Positions 53,454 to 61,157 of a stretch of 64,000 nt of DNA are shown here, piece after piece; the stretch's first letter is position 1, and every line of letters starts with the position of its first letter. Below the pieces are notes generated by a model. The model was not told the DNA's origin and did not search any database. It was given only the letters and a program-made list of their open reading frames with translations. A program made the position numbers and the translations under genes. The stretch comes from Anatilimnocola aggregata (GTDB lineage Bacteria > Planctomycetota > Planctomycetia > Pirellulales > Pirellulaceae), in assembly GCF_007747655.1 (NCBI RefSeq), contig NZ_CP036274.1:2046001-2110000 (forward strand), written 5' to 3'.

Positions 53454-54842
53454 CTACACCAGCTCCCGAATCGGCTCTCCAAACGGCAGCAAATGCTGCG
53501 GGCGGCCCGTGTAATCGAGGATCGCGTCGTGTTGGTTGATGCCAAGATGCTTGTAGACCGTTGCCCAGAGGTCGTTGGGCGTGAGCTCGCGCTCGTGTGG
53601 GTGCTCACCCTTGCTGTTGGTCGAGCCAATCACTTGCCCGTGCCGCATGCCGCCGCCGCTCACAAGAACCGACATCGCCTGCGGCCAATGCTCGCGGCCG
53701 TAACGCATTCCCTTCGCCCCACCGCTGGATTGGCTGATCCTTGGCGAGCGGCCAAATTCGCCCGTGACCACCAGCAGCACCTTCTTGTCCAGTCCGCGGG
53801 CGTACAGATCTTCGACGAGCGCCGTGACCACTTGGTCGTAGAGTGGCAAACGCTGTCGCATGTCGATGAAGTTGTCATGGTTCACGGCGTGCGTGTCCCA
53901 GTTGTAAAACGTGTTCGGCAGATTCGGATTCTCCAGCACGCAAGTAACGAAGCTGCACCCGGCCTCCACAAGCCGCCGCGAGAGCAGCGCCCGCTGCCCC
54001 CAGGAGTTTCGGCCGTAGCGATCCCGGAGTGCATCGGGTTCCTGCGAGAGATCGAACGCCTCGCGCGTCCGCGGGCTGGTCATGATGCTGATCGCCTTTT
54101 GATGGAAGCTGTCCATGGCCCCCATTGTGCCGCTGGCGTCGACCTGCCGCCGGAGGTGATCAAAGCTCTGCAGCAATTGCATGCGGTCATCGAGGCGCCC
54201 CTCGACATTTTTGTGCAGTGTGACGTTTTTGATCTCGAAGTTCGGCTGATTGGGATTGCCGCCGACTCCAAAAGCGTTGTATTTCGGCCCCAGGTAGGCC
54301 GGCCCCTGAGCATACGTATGCACACTCTCCCGTCCGCCATCAGCCGCGATCACACAATTCGGCAGGCCGAGATCGAGCTGCTCGCGCATCTTGGCGACGA
54401 TCGAGATCACCGATGGGGCATCGTTGACCGTCTCGGTCGGCGTGGCCGGAATTCGCCCGGTCATGAACCGTTTGCTGCCGCCCCCGTGGTCGTTGAACGT
54501 GTGGGCGATGCTGCGGATGACGGTGTACTTGTCCGCGATCTTCGTATGCAGTGGCATCAGCTCGCACACCTCCAGCCCCGGCACCGTCGTCTCGATCGGC
54601 TGAAACGGACCGCGATACTCCTCGGGCGCGTTGGGCTTCATGTCGTACATGTCCAGGTGCGGCGGGCCACCGGCCAACCAGACGAACAGCACCGCCGTAT
54701 CCGGCGCGTGGCTCGCCTGCCCCGCGGCCGCTCGCAACCGCAGCAGATCCGCCATGCAGATCCCGCTGACACCCAGCGTCCCCATTTGCAACAACGATCG
54801 CCGCGAAAATGGTCCGTTACAAGATTTCAAGTTCATTCGCAC
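53454..54842 (-). CDS. DUF1501 family exported protein
   Basis: A 462-residue DUF1501 protein from ATG 54842. Leader: NGPFSRRSLLQMGTLGVSGI. Motifs: VLFVWLAGGPPHLDMYDMKP, LLVVTGEFGRSPRISQSSGG, REHWPQAMSVLVSGGGMRHG and tail FGEPIRELV. It has GEFGRSP where GEFGRTP is usual. It is the first gene after the FecR-LamG protein (46 bp), so its expression is probably under the sigma factor at 57002. Confidence 0.95.
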   Translation of the reverse strand: MRMNLKSCNGPFSRRSLLQMGTLGVSGICMADLLRLRAAAGQASHAPDTAVLFVWLAGGPPHLDMYDMKPNAPEEYRGPFQPIETTVPGLEVCELMPLHTKIADKYTVIRSIAHTFNDHGGGSKRFMTGRIPATPTETVNDAPSVISIVAKMREQLDLGLPNCVIAADGGRESVHTYAQGPAYLGPKYNAFGVGGNPNQPNFEIKNVTLHKNVEGRLDDRMQLLQSFDHLRRQVDASGTMGAMDSFHQKAISIMTSPRTREAFDLSQEPDALRDRYGRNSWGQRALLSRRLVEAGCSFVTCVLENPNLPNTFYNWDTHAVNHDNFIDMRQRLPLYDQVVTALVEDLYARGLDKKVLLVVTGEFGRSPRISQSSGGAKGMRYGREHWPQAMSVLVSGGGMRHGQVIGSTNSKGEHPHERELTPNDLWATVYKHLGINQHDAILDYTGRPQHLLPFGEPIRELV

Positions 54843-54888
54843 TACTCCTCAGTCTGTAAGTCTTGATTTGTCCGGGCACAAGATTCAG

Positions 54889-56484
54889 CTACTTGTCGCT
54901 TCCCAGCATTCCCGGACGTCCTACCTCGAACAGCTTCTTGATTTCATCCACCGACAAATTGCGGTTCCAGATCGCCAGTTCGTCCACCCGGCCGCGTAGC
55001 GCGCGGGTTGTCACCTGATCACCTTCAAGAGCAAGCCAATTCCCCAGCCGACACGAACCGGGATGTAGGACTTGGTCTGTTCTCCAGTGTCGCTCAAGTG
55101 CCAGAATGCCGTTCACGTACACGCGGTGCGAACGCGTTTCTCGCGACAGCACCGAGGCAACGTGAGTCCACTGACCTAGGGGAACTGGACTCCCAACGAG
55201 CCGGTCCTCATACTGCCCCGCGACCGCCACGCCGCCGCGAGGATGTCCTTGTCGCGTCAACTGCAAGTGAACGTGCCCCAGGTCGTATCCGTCGGAGTTA
55301 AGAATCGCATTGAACACGAAATCAAGCCGATCGAGTTTCAGCCAAACAGCGATCGTCAGTTCGTCATGTTCGCCGGGAATGTTTAGCTGCACGAAATCCG
55401 TGTCTCGATCAAAGAGCAACGCCTCTTTGCCCGGCCAACGTCCGGTCGTCCAGCGTGCGCCCTCGATCCGACCGGCGGGCATTTCAGTTTCGGTGCGCGA
55501 ATTGACCAACGCACTCTCGTCCGAAGTGCGGCGAAACGGATAAAACGCCAACAGCCGATTATCCGCTCGCATCTCTTGTTCGTATTGCTGCCAACGCTGA
55601 AATCCAATCGCTCCAGGGGTCGGGAACGCCTGCTCGTCAATTTCTGGCACCGTCTCGGCTGCACCGTCCACATAACGCGACGACTCACCCTCCATGACTT
55701 CGGACAACACTTTTCCCGTCCGAGGATCCGCGACATTCACTTGCCCGTCGAACACATACAGGTCGCTCGCGCCATTCCGATGATCGACGCGCAGACCAAA
55801 CTCCGTTCCCAGGTCCACGTAGTCTGCCGCGTCGGTTGCGATCGTGAAACCCCGCGCGGTTGACGGAGCCGTGACGCGCACGTTGCCATAGACCAGCCGA
55901 GTATGTTGTGCGTCGCGGACATCCAGTCGCGCCGGACTGGCGATGACGACGTCCGCTCCCTGGGCGAATCGTAAATGCACTATTCCTTTGAGCAACTCGT
56001 ACTCGCCCGGACCAATGCGAATCCCATCGGGCGCTCGACCTTCCGCAAATTCAGCTCCTACTTGATCGACCAAGAGTGCCGCAATGACATCGGTCTTGGG
56101 CGCGGGATTCGTGGTTTCTCGCGGTTGGTGTGTCGCAACGATTTCATTCGGAGCACGATCAACATTCGTCCTCGGCCAGAAAATTGCAACGACGCTGGCA
56201 ATGATTGTTCCGGCCGCGAAAGCCAGCATCCAGCCCATTGGCGATGCTGGAAACGAAACGGCAGGCGGCGACTTCAGCGAATTTTTGCCTGCGACTTCTG
56301 GCGATAACGCGGCCACAAAATCCCAATGAAGGGCTGCATGCAAACTCATGAATTCCCGATATGCGCGGCGAACTTCGGGGCGGGAGCGTAACAATTCGCC
56401 CAGCTGTTTCTCGTCCGCTTCCGAAGCAATGCCATCCACGAGTCGATTAAACAGGGCTTCGAGGTCTCCATCGATCGTATTCAT
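54889..56484 (-). CDS. FecR-domain membrane protein with C-terminal LamG domain (putative anti-sigma regulator)
   Basis: A 531-residue protein whose ATG 56484 overlaps the sigma-factor stop (ATGA). The N-terminal helical region (DGDLEALFNRLVDGIASEAD; SRPEVRRAYREFMSLHAALH) is followed by a transmembrane segment (about 92-112, GWMLAFAAGTIIASVVAIFW), a FecR-like domain (about 150-290: DVVIASPARLDVRDAQHTRL; DLGTEFGLRVDHRNGASDLY) and a concanavalin/LamG-like sandwich (about 335-520: LTIAVWLKLDRLDFVFNAIL; GQWTHVASVLSRETRSHRVY; GRVDELAIWNRNLSVDEIKK). It differs from the protein at 20949 only in its sensor domain type, and the likely role is the same: transmitting an envelope signal to the sigma factor. 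Confidence 0.92.
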   Translation of the reverse strand: MNTIDGDLEALFNRLVDGIASEADEKQLGELLRSRPEVRRAYREFMSLHAALHWDFVAALSPEVAGKNSLKSPPAVSFPASPMGWMLAFAAGTIIASVVAIFWPRTNVDRAPNEIVATHQPRETTNPAPKTDVIAALLVDQVGAEFAEGRAPDGIRIGPGEYELLKGIVHLRFAQGADVVIASPARLDVRDAQHTRLVYGNVRVTAPSTARGFTIATDAADYVDLGTEFGLRVDHRNGASDLYVFDGQVNVADPRTGKVLSEVMEGESSRYVDGAAETVPEIDEQAFPTPGAIGFQRWQQYEQEMRADNRLLAFYPFRRTSDESALVNSRTETEMPAGRIEGARWTTGRWPGKEALLFDRDTDFVQLNIPGEHDELTIAVWLKLDRLDFVFNAILNSDGYDLGHVHLQLTRQGHPRGGVAVAGQYEDRLVGSPVPLGQWTHVASVLSRETRSHRVYVNGILALERHWRTDQVLHPGSCRLGNWLALEGDQVTTRALRGRVDELAIWNRNLSVDEIKKLFEVGRPGMLGSDK

Positions 56485-57002
56485 GAGAAGGCCTCCTCGG
56501 CGATAGTCCTCTCGATACACTCCAGAAGTGCGTGTCGTATGCGCCTGAGCCGATCCGAAAATGCCTTAGCAGTCACTCCGCCGGCCGCGGCCAGTGCAGT
56601 CACCGTTGCCTCCGGTTCATAGCGCCGAGCAATGAGTTCGCGTTGCTCTGGCCTCAGCTTTTGCAGACATGACGCGAGCGCATTACGCCGGGCCTCAAAC
56701 ATCTGCTCATCCGCTGCCGCCTCGTCCGCCAGCAACTTCGCGAGATCGTCGTCGATCACCACCCGTTGCTGCTGCCGCCTGCGCGTCTTTAGCCACGCAA
56801 GGGCCTGCCATTGAGCAAACTGCATCGCCCAGGGGAGAAAAGGGCGAGTGGCGTCAAACTCCGCCGCCTTTCCCCAAAGCACCAGGTTTGTCTGCTGTAA
56901 GATGTCATCCGCTTCGGTGGCGTTCCAAACCATCGACAGGATGAAGGCGTGCAGCTGCCGTTGCACTCGGGTGATCTGTGCTACAAACTCAGCGGATGCC
57001 AT
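56481..57002 (-). CDS. ECF-type sigma factor (planctomycete/verrucomicrobial group)
   Basis: A 173-residue sigma-70 family factor from ATG 57002; a GTG at 57035 would add eleven residues. Region 2: LHAFILSMVWNATEADDILQ then QTNLVLWGKAAEFDATRPFL and AMQFAQWQALAWLKTRRRQQ. Region 4: LQKLRPEQRELIARRYEPEA and VTAKAFSDRLRRIRHALLEC. The DDILQQTNLVLW wording is typical of a sigma subfamily found in Rhodopirellula- and Verrucomicrobium-type bacteria. It heads the right block and is co-translated with the FecR-LamG protein. Confidence 0.95.
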   Translation of the reverse strand: MASAEFVAQITRVQRQLHAFILSMVWNATEADDILQQTNLVLWGKAAEFDATRPFLPWAMQFAQWQALAWLKTRRRQQQRVVIDDDLAKLLADEAAADEQMFEARRNALASCLQKLRPEQRELIARRYEPEATVTALAAAGGVTAKAFSDRLRRIRHALLECIERTIAEEAFS

Positions 57003-57035
57003 CAGCGGCCAGCCTCGCCGATCAGAATCGGTCAC

Positions 57036-57562
57036 GGGAGCGGGAAATCATTCGTTATTAGAACTTAGCCGAACACCGCAGAATCCCGCGGATATTTTTC
57101 ATGGCCATGGATGTTAGCCAGCCTGCTATTCGCCATGAATGATCGCAAGTGCTGTCAAGGCAACATATTGCGTTAGCATGAGAGATCTCGGCGGGATCAC
57201 TTGGCCCACGATGGCCGGACCCTCACTAAGTTGTACCGACGAGTTGCCAAGCAAAGCATGATGCCGCAGGAGGTAGCCTTTTAGAGACAGCACCCTGCTC
57301 GACATAGGTGTCGAACAACGCCGCCAAGGGAGCTAGATTGGCGTTGCGCTGGCTCGCACGCCATCACCATAACGCGGACAGAATTCGGAAACCCTTTGCG
57401 ATGCGCATCGGGTTGTAATTGAACGGCTTACGGCGAGGGGCGATTTCAGGGGGAGTTGGCAAACCGGAGACTAGTTATTATCTGTGAAATAGTTCTGATA
57501 GTTAAAGAGAAAAGGCAGGAGGGCGGAGGCTTTCGCCCCCGCCCCCCTGGCTACGCTGCTAA
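57036..57562. other. 527-bp spacer upstream of second sigma factor
   Basis: Apart from the AACTTAGC word near 57062 and a C-rich run at the right (CTTTCGCCCCCGCCCCCCTG, 57530-57549) I see no gene, repeat or RNA in it. Confidence 0.5.
57062..57073 (-). promoter_or_regulatory. Weak relative of the ECF promoter element, copy D
   Basis: Minus strand TTCGGCTAAGTT, that is GCTAAGTT directly preceded by TTCG with no spacer. It lies 60 bp before the sigma-factor ATG. Only the core word matches copies A-C, so it may be unrelated. Confidence 0.25.
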
Positions 57563-57868
57563 CTAAGCAGCATCAGATTGATCGTTGACTTGAGGATCGT
57601 GCTGAGTTGAATCGGTTTGATTCGCCTCAGTTTTCGCAAAATTTAGGGCTTTGCGAATCGTTGGCTCAGTCTTGCCGAAATGTGCAAATGCCATTTTCAT
57701 GCTGACGTTTGGCTGGCCCATGAAGTCGGTCACGGCTTGAGCATTGGCGCGGGACCAGTTCGGCAAATTTGGACGGCTGACCGACTTTCCGAACGCCTCG
57801 ATGCCGAATTTCTCCCTTGCATACCGGCGTGTTGATTTAGTCGAGTTTTGGAAAATAACGGAAGTTCA
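57563..57868 (-). pseudogene. HTH-like gene remnant 1
   Basis: An open stretch without an ATG near its start; the first possible start is a TTG at 57766. It encodes RRYAREKFGIEAFGKS, then QAVTDFMGQPNVSMKMAFAH and FGKTEPTIRKALNFAKTEA. The pattern QAV..F....N.SM..A..HFGKT.PTIR.AL recurs in the neighbouring remnant and looks like a helix-turn-helix of the Tn/Hin type, though I cannot name a family. It ends at a TAA at 57563 after a polar tail. Confidence 0.45.
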
Positions 57869-57944
57869 TGATCCACTAACTCATTTATTGGAAAGATACT
57901 TTCCATTGTTTGCGAATTCGACTAAATCAACACGCCGATACCGG
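57822..57944. repeat. Inverted repeat (about 23-bp arms) between HTH-like remnants
   Basis: ACCGGCGTGTTGATTTAGTC (from 57825) reappears inverted as GACTAAATCAACACGCCGAT (from 57921). The arms, one mismatch apart, enclose about 75 bp. Both arms encode YRRVDLVEF, in opposite directions. This suggests an inverted partial duplication. Confidence 0.8.
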
Positions 57945-58398
57945 AGGGCTGCCCGGATTGTTGGCACCGTCTTGCCGAAGTGCTTTGCCGTGACTTCCAT
58001 AGAGGCATGATGATTAAGCCGAAACTCCGCCACCGCCTGCAATTTGTCTTGGCCCAGGATAATGTCTCCGGCACGTCGAAATGGTCCTCGGCAAACCATT
58101 CCGGCCCTAGTCCAGCAAACCGGTCCGTATCCACGGCGAATTCATTCGCTTCGATTTCCGCTTCGTCGTCGTCAATGGCACCGTTGATGTCCAAGCGCGC
58201 CCGTCGGCGTGGCTTGGCGCAGAACTTTGCCGGCACCGCATCAGATGCGGAGCCTTGCGGGCGACTGGAATCGGTGATGAAGAGCGTCAGATCGCCAGCC
58301 AGCGCGCCGAGCTTGCAGGTACGAATGACCACATGGCCTGTATCGTCGCACCAGATCGTATCGATGTGGTGCGAGAGCATCAGGTTCGCCCATGGCAC
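57881..58398 (-). pseudogene. HTH-like gene remnant 2, frameshifted
   Basis: The upstream part reads GDLTLFITDSSRPQGSASDA, FCAKPRRRARLDINGAIDDD and RFAGLGPEWFAEDHFDVP in one frame. Near 58060 the coding sense appears to shift to another frame that reads AGDIILGQDKLQAVAEF, NHHASMEVTAKHFGKTVPTI and RAALRYRRVDLVEF before a TGA at 57881. The second part parallels remnant 1. No function assigned; it may be an unusual short regulator or an integrated-element leftover. Confidence 0.45.
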
Positions 58399-58509
58399 GC
58401 AGCAACTCGTGCCGCGAGCAAGCGGTTCAAGATCTCACGACCCGAAAAGTTGACCGGAATTCCCCTTGTCTTGTGACGAGCCCAACTCACAAGTCAAAGG
58501 AATGCACCG

Positions 58510-58818
58510 ATGGCCGACGATTTCCTGCAACCGCGAGAGGCCGCGCGTCGCTTAGGGATCACGGTCACGACCCTTTATGACTGGCTCAGTCAATCAGACT
58601 ATGGGTTGCTCAGAATCCGCGGCGAACGCGTCACCGTTGCTTACCTGCAAGCAGGTCCGTCAGGCCATGGGCGGATTCGTATCTCGGAGAGCGAAGTAGA
58701 GCGGCTGCTGGAGTTCATGCGAGTGAAACCGAAACGGATCGTCACGCGGCACCCTCCTACCCAGCGGACTGCTTTCCCTGGTATTACTGTTCCGTTAGGC
58801 CGACCGAATCAGACCTAA
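58510..58818 (+). CDS. Excisionase/MerR-like helix-turn-helix protein
   Basis: A 102-residue DNA-binding protein with AAAGGA upstream of ATG 58510. The N-terminal FLQPREAARRLGITVTTLYD WL is the classic winged-HTH start of excisionase-family (helix_turn_helix_17-like) proteins; ISESEVERLLEFMR closes the domain. The LLRIRGERVTVAYLQAGPSG stretch in the middle is longer than the usual wing. Such proteins bind promoters or recombination sites of mobile elements. No integrase lies nearby. Confidence 0.8.
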   Translation: MADDFLQPREAARRLGITVTTLYDWLSQSDYGLLRIRGERVTVAYLQAGPSGHGRIRISESEVERLLEFMRVKPKRIVTRHPPTQRTAFPGITVPLGRPNQT

Positions 58819-58911
58819 CCATGAGTTCACCGCAGTGCACTCCTGCCGCCACCGGGGCCGCAACTCGGTGCGGAATACCTTTTTGGTGACGACAGGCAGT
58901 GCAAGGATTCC

Positions 58912-59130
58912 TCAGCCAGAATGTCCTTGGCCGCGCTTTCGATTCTGGTGACGCCGGTCCTCCTCAACTAGATCGCGCCTTTCCAAGGCGTTGAAGAACG
59001 ACAGCAAGTAATACAAGGCAACGGCCGCACCCAGCGCTCCCCACCAGCCTGCCGCAGGTGCTGAGAGGAGAGTTGCAGCAACAATTACGATGGCCACATG
59101 TCCAAAATGACGGGCGCCGTCGAAGGGCAT
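58912..59130 (-). CDS. Small two-TM membrane protein, hypothetical
   Basis: A 72-residue protein from ATG 59130 (MPFDGARHFGHVAIVIVAAT). Two hydrophobic segments: VAIVIVAATLLSAPAAGWWG and ALGAAVALYYLLSFFNAL. The tail is highly charged (RRDLVEEDRRHQNRKRGQGH). No family recognised, and a chance frame cannot be excluded in this gene-poor stretch. Confidence 0.4.
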   Translation of the reverse strand: MPFDGARHFGHVAIVIVAATLLSAPAAGWWGALGAAVALYYLLSFFNALERRDLVEEDRRHQNRKRGQGHSG

Positions 59131-59421
59131 GTGGTCACCGTCGCCCCGGCACAAATGATCGGATGATCTGCGCCAAAGTCTTCAAAATCGCGTCGAGGCA
59201 GTCCTCCAGCCACTGGAGCTGCGGAACATTCTTCTTTTTCATTCGCCTGCAGTGCATAAACATCTCCTTTCAATCCTGAGAAACATGGCATTAGAGACTC
59301 GCCGCTTCTCCGGCTGAATTCCGGAGAGGGCGCAGAAAGGCTACCCGCGGCATAACATCCCCCCCTTACGGAGCACGCACTTGATGCGGGCAGCAATTAT
59401 TCGATTGACCAGACGCGCCCG
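59131..59421. other. Gene-free stretch
   Basis: Short open frames on both strands, none with recognisable product, repeat or RNA features. Confidence 0.45.
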
Positions 59422-60182
59422 TTACGCCACGTGCTGCAACTGCTTGAGTGAGTCGAGGGCCAGCTTCAGGGACTTCTGGCTTCGCTTCTCGTTTTTGAGG
59501 GACCCAATCAACTCCTTGCTGCTGGCCAGAACTTCCCGCAACTGATCCCGTAGGGAAATGGCCTGTTCCAGCGCGCTGGTTGCCTTGCCAGGGACTCGTT
59601 GTTTGCGGCGGCGAACGACTTGCGCTCCCTCGGACGCTTCTTGCTGAGTCGCGAGCTGGGTTGCCGGCTGCGAGGGTGCCGCGGGCTGCGGCTGACTGAT
59701 CGACGGTGTAATCCGGTTCACGGGGGTTTCCTTTCGGGGTCTTGGAGGTGGTGAAATACGATGGCCATAATCCAGAGGGGATTCAATCCGCAGACAATCG
59801 TCCGAGGGCTTGAGCGCCTCTTTTGGATCGAGCAGCATCCAGAGAAAGGTGCGATTCGCATCCTGGGCGACTGCAGGCGACACGTTGTCGGGCAGATGGA
59901 TCTCCGAGAATCCCATCGCAGCGGCCCGAGCAAGGAAATTTCGGTCCGTACAAATGCGGATGTCGTCGCCCTGCTTGCTGGAGTTGCGCAGGATCATCTC
60001 CGCGGGGCGCGGCGTGCTGATCGACGTAGCTCGCAGGATGATGCTGCCGTTGAGGTCGATGGTCAATTCCCGGTGAGTATTGCCATTGGGGAGCCGGTGC
60101 AGATTATCAACCAGGAACTTGGCATCCGCAGGCGAAAGCTGCAGCGTCGATTTGCTGTAGCGGGTTGAGGGAATGATCTGAT
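59422..60182 (-). pseudogene. Hypothetical protein gene, 5' end removed by IS21 element
   Basis: The frame stays open from 59422 to the IS boundary at 60183 and beyond into the IS end, but no ATG or GTG occurs between 60066 and the boundary. Visible product: STLQLSPADAKFLVDNLHRL, ELTIDLNGSIILRATSISTP, FLARAAAMGFSEIHLPDNVS, then a Pro/Gln-rich linker (ISQPQPAAPSQPATQLATQQ) and a basic, coiled-coil tail (RRRKQRVPGKATSALEQAIS; LKNEKRSQKSLKLALDSLKQ). Translation may begin at the TTG at 60066. No family recognised. The genuine N-terminus was probably lost. Confidence 0.6.
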
Positions 60183-60217
60183 TGTAAACGACGGTCGAAT
60201 AGTGCAGCGCGCGGCGG
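60183..60217 (+). repeat. IS21 left terminal inverted repeat
   Basis: Begins TGTAAACGACGGTCGAATAG and ends GCGCGCGGCGG; exact reverse complement of 62777-62811. Confidence 0.92.
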
Positions 60218-60286
60218 TTGAAAAGTGTGGCGCTGAGGTGGGGAAGGGTCTCAGTCTAAATCAGGGTGTTGGGGCATTCCAGTAAG

Positions 60287-60316
60287 AATCCTTCCTCCTC
60301 CGGAGGAGGAAGGATT
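60287..60316. terminator. Perfect 30-bp palindrome downstream of istB
   Basis: AATCCTTCCTCCTCC followed immediately by GGAGGAGGAAGGATT, 15-bp arms with no loop. It lies 20 bp after the istB stop and could end IS transcription or form a cruciform; a T-run is lacking. Confidence 0.55.
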
Positions 60317-60335
60317 GCGACGGTTGTAACGACGG

Positions 60336-61157
60336 CTAGGATTCTGCCGTTTCATCGGCGGGTGACAAGGATGAGGTCGCCGGTTTCGGGCGCGATCCTT
60401 TGCGGCGGCGCCGCGCGTCTTGCAAGCGATAACTTTCGCCGGTCGATTCGAGGATGTGGCAGCGGTGTGTCAGCCGATCGAGCACGGCGCCGGTCAGGCG
60501 CTCGCTGCCCAGGACTTCGGTCCATTGCTCGAACGGCAGATTGGTGGTCACGATCAACGATTGGCGTTCGTAAGCGCTACTGATGACCTCGAAGAGCAAC
60601 TCCGCGCCCAGCTTACTGGCGGGGACGTAACCCAGTTCATCGAGGATCAGCAGATCGAACTTGGCTAGTGACGACTTCATCCGCAGCAGCGTCCGTTCTT
60701 CTCGGGCTTCCATAAGTTGCGTGATCAGTTCCGTCACGCGGCAGAAGCGGACCCGTTTGCCCCGCTGACAGGCGGCAATGCCAAGCGCGATGGCCAGGTG
60801 CGTCTTCCCCGTGCCCGGATGCCCGAGAAAGATCACCGACTCGCGGCGTTCCACGAACTCGCACCGCAGTAGTTCTGCCACCAGCACGCGATTGAGCGAG
60901 GGCTGGGCGGCGAAGTCGAAATCACCAGGCGATTTCAGGTTGGGAAAGCGCGCTGACTTGAGCCGCCGCTCGCTGGCACGCTTCTCACGGTTGAGTAACT
61001 CCAGCTCACACAGTTGCAGCAGAAAGCCCAGATGATCGACGTTCTCCGTCGCACACCGCTGGGCCGTTTTCTCGCAGCCCTCCAGGAACGACGGCAACCG
61101 TAGGGCCTTCAAGTGATGCTTGAGCAGCACCGTGCTTTTGGTTTCGAGAGATTTCAT
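60336..61157 (-). CDS. istB: IS21-family helper ATPase IstB
   Basis: A 273-residue AAA+ protein that helps the IstA transposase choose and open its target. Walker A GHPGTGKTHLAIALGI (about 113-128), Walker B FDLLILDELGYVPASK, and sensor-type VTTNLPFEQWTEVLG are all present. The N-terminal helical region KHHLKALRLPSFLEG is typical for IstB. The start ATG overlaps istA by 4 bp. The C-terminal tail is basic and longer than usual (RRRRKGSRPKPATSS), but the core looks intact. Confidence 0.96.
   Translation of the reverse strand: MKSLETKSTVLLKHHLKALRLPSFLEGCEKTAQRCATENVDHLGFLLQLCELELLNREKRASERRLKSARFPNLKSPGDFDFAAQPSLNRVLVAELLRCEFVERRESVIFLGHPGTGKTHLAIALGIAACQRGKRVRFCRVTELITQLMEAREERTLLRMKSSLAKFDLLILDELGYVPASKLGAELLFEVISSAYERQSLIVTTNLPFEQWTEVLGSERLTGAVLDRLTHRCHILESTGESYRLQDARRRRKGSRPKPATSSLSPADETAES

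Noticed and set aside
53289-54866. A 525-codon plus-strand frame containing VAGLYVAGLYVAG repeats
   Set aside because: Antisense to a DUF1501 gene; the repeated residues come from the 15-bp tandem repeat in the intergenic gap.
57514-57550. C-rich hairpin-like run as an RNA gene or terminator
   Set aside because: Pairing is short and imperfect and no gene ends close by in the right orientation.
59085-59396. Minus-strand open frame of 103 codons
   Set aside because: Composition resembles a shadow frame and it overlaps the more plausible small membrane protein.
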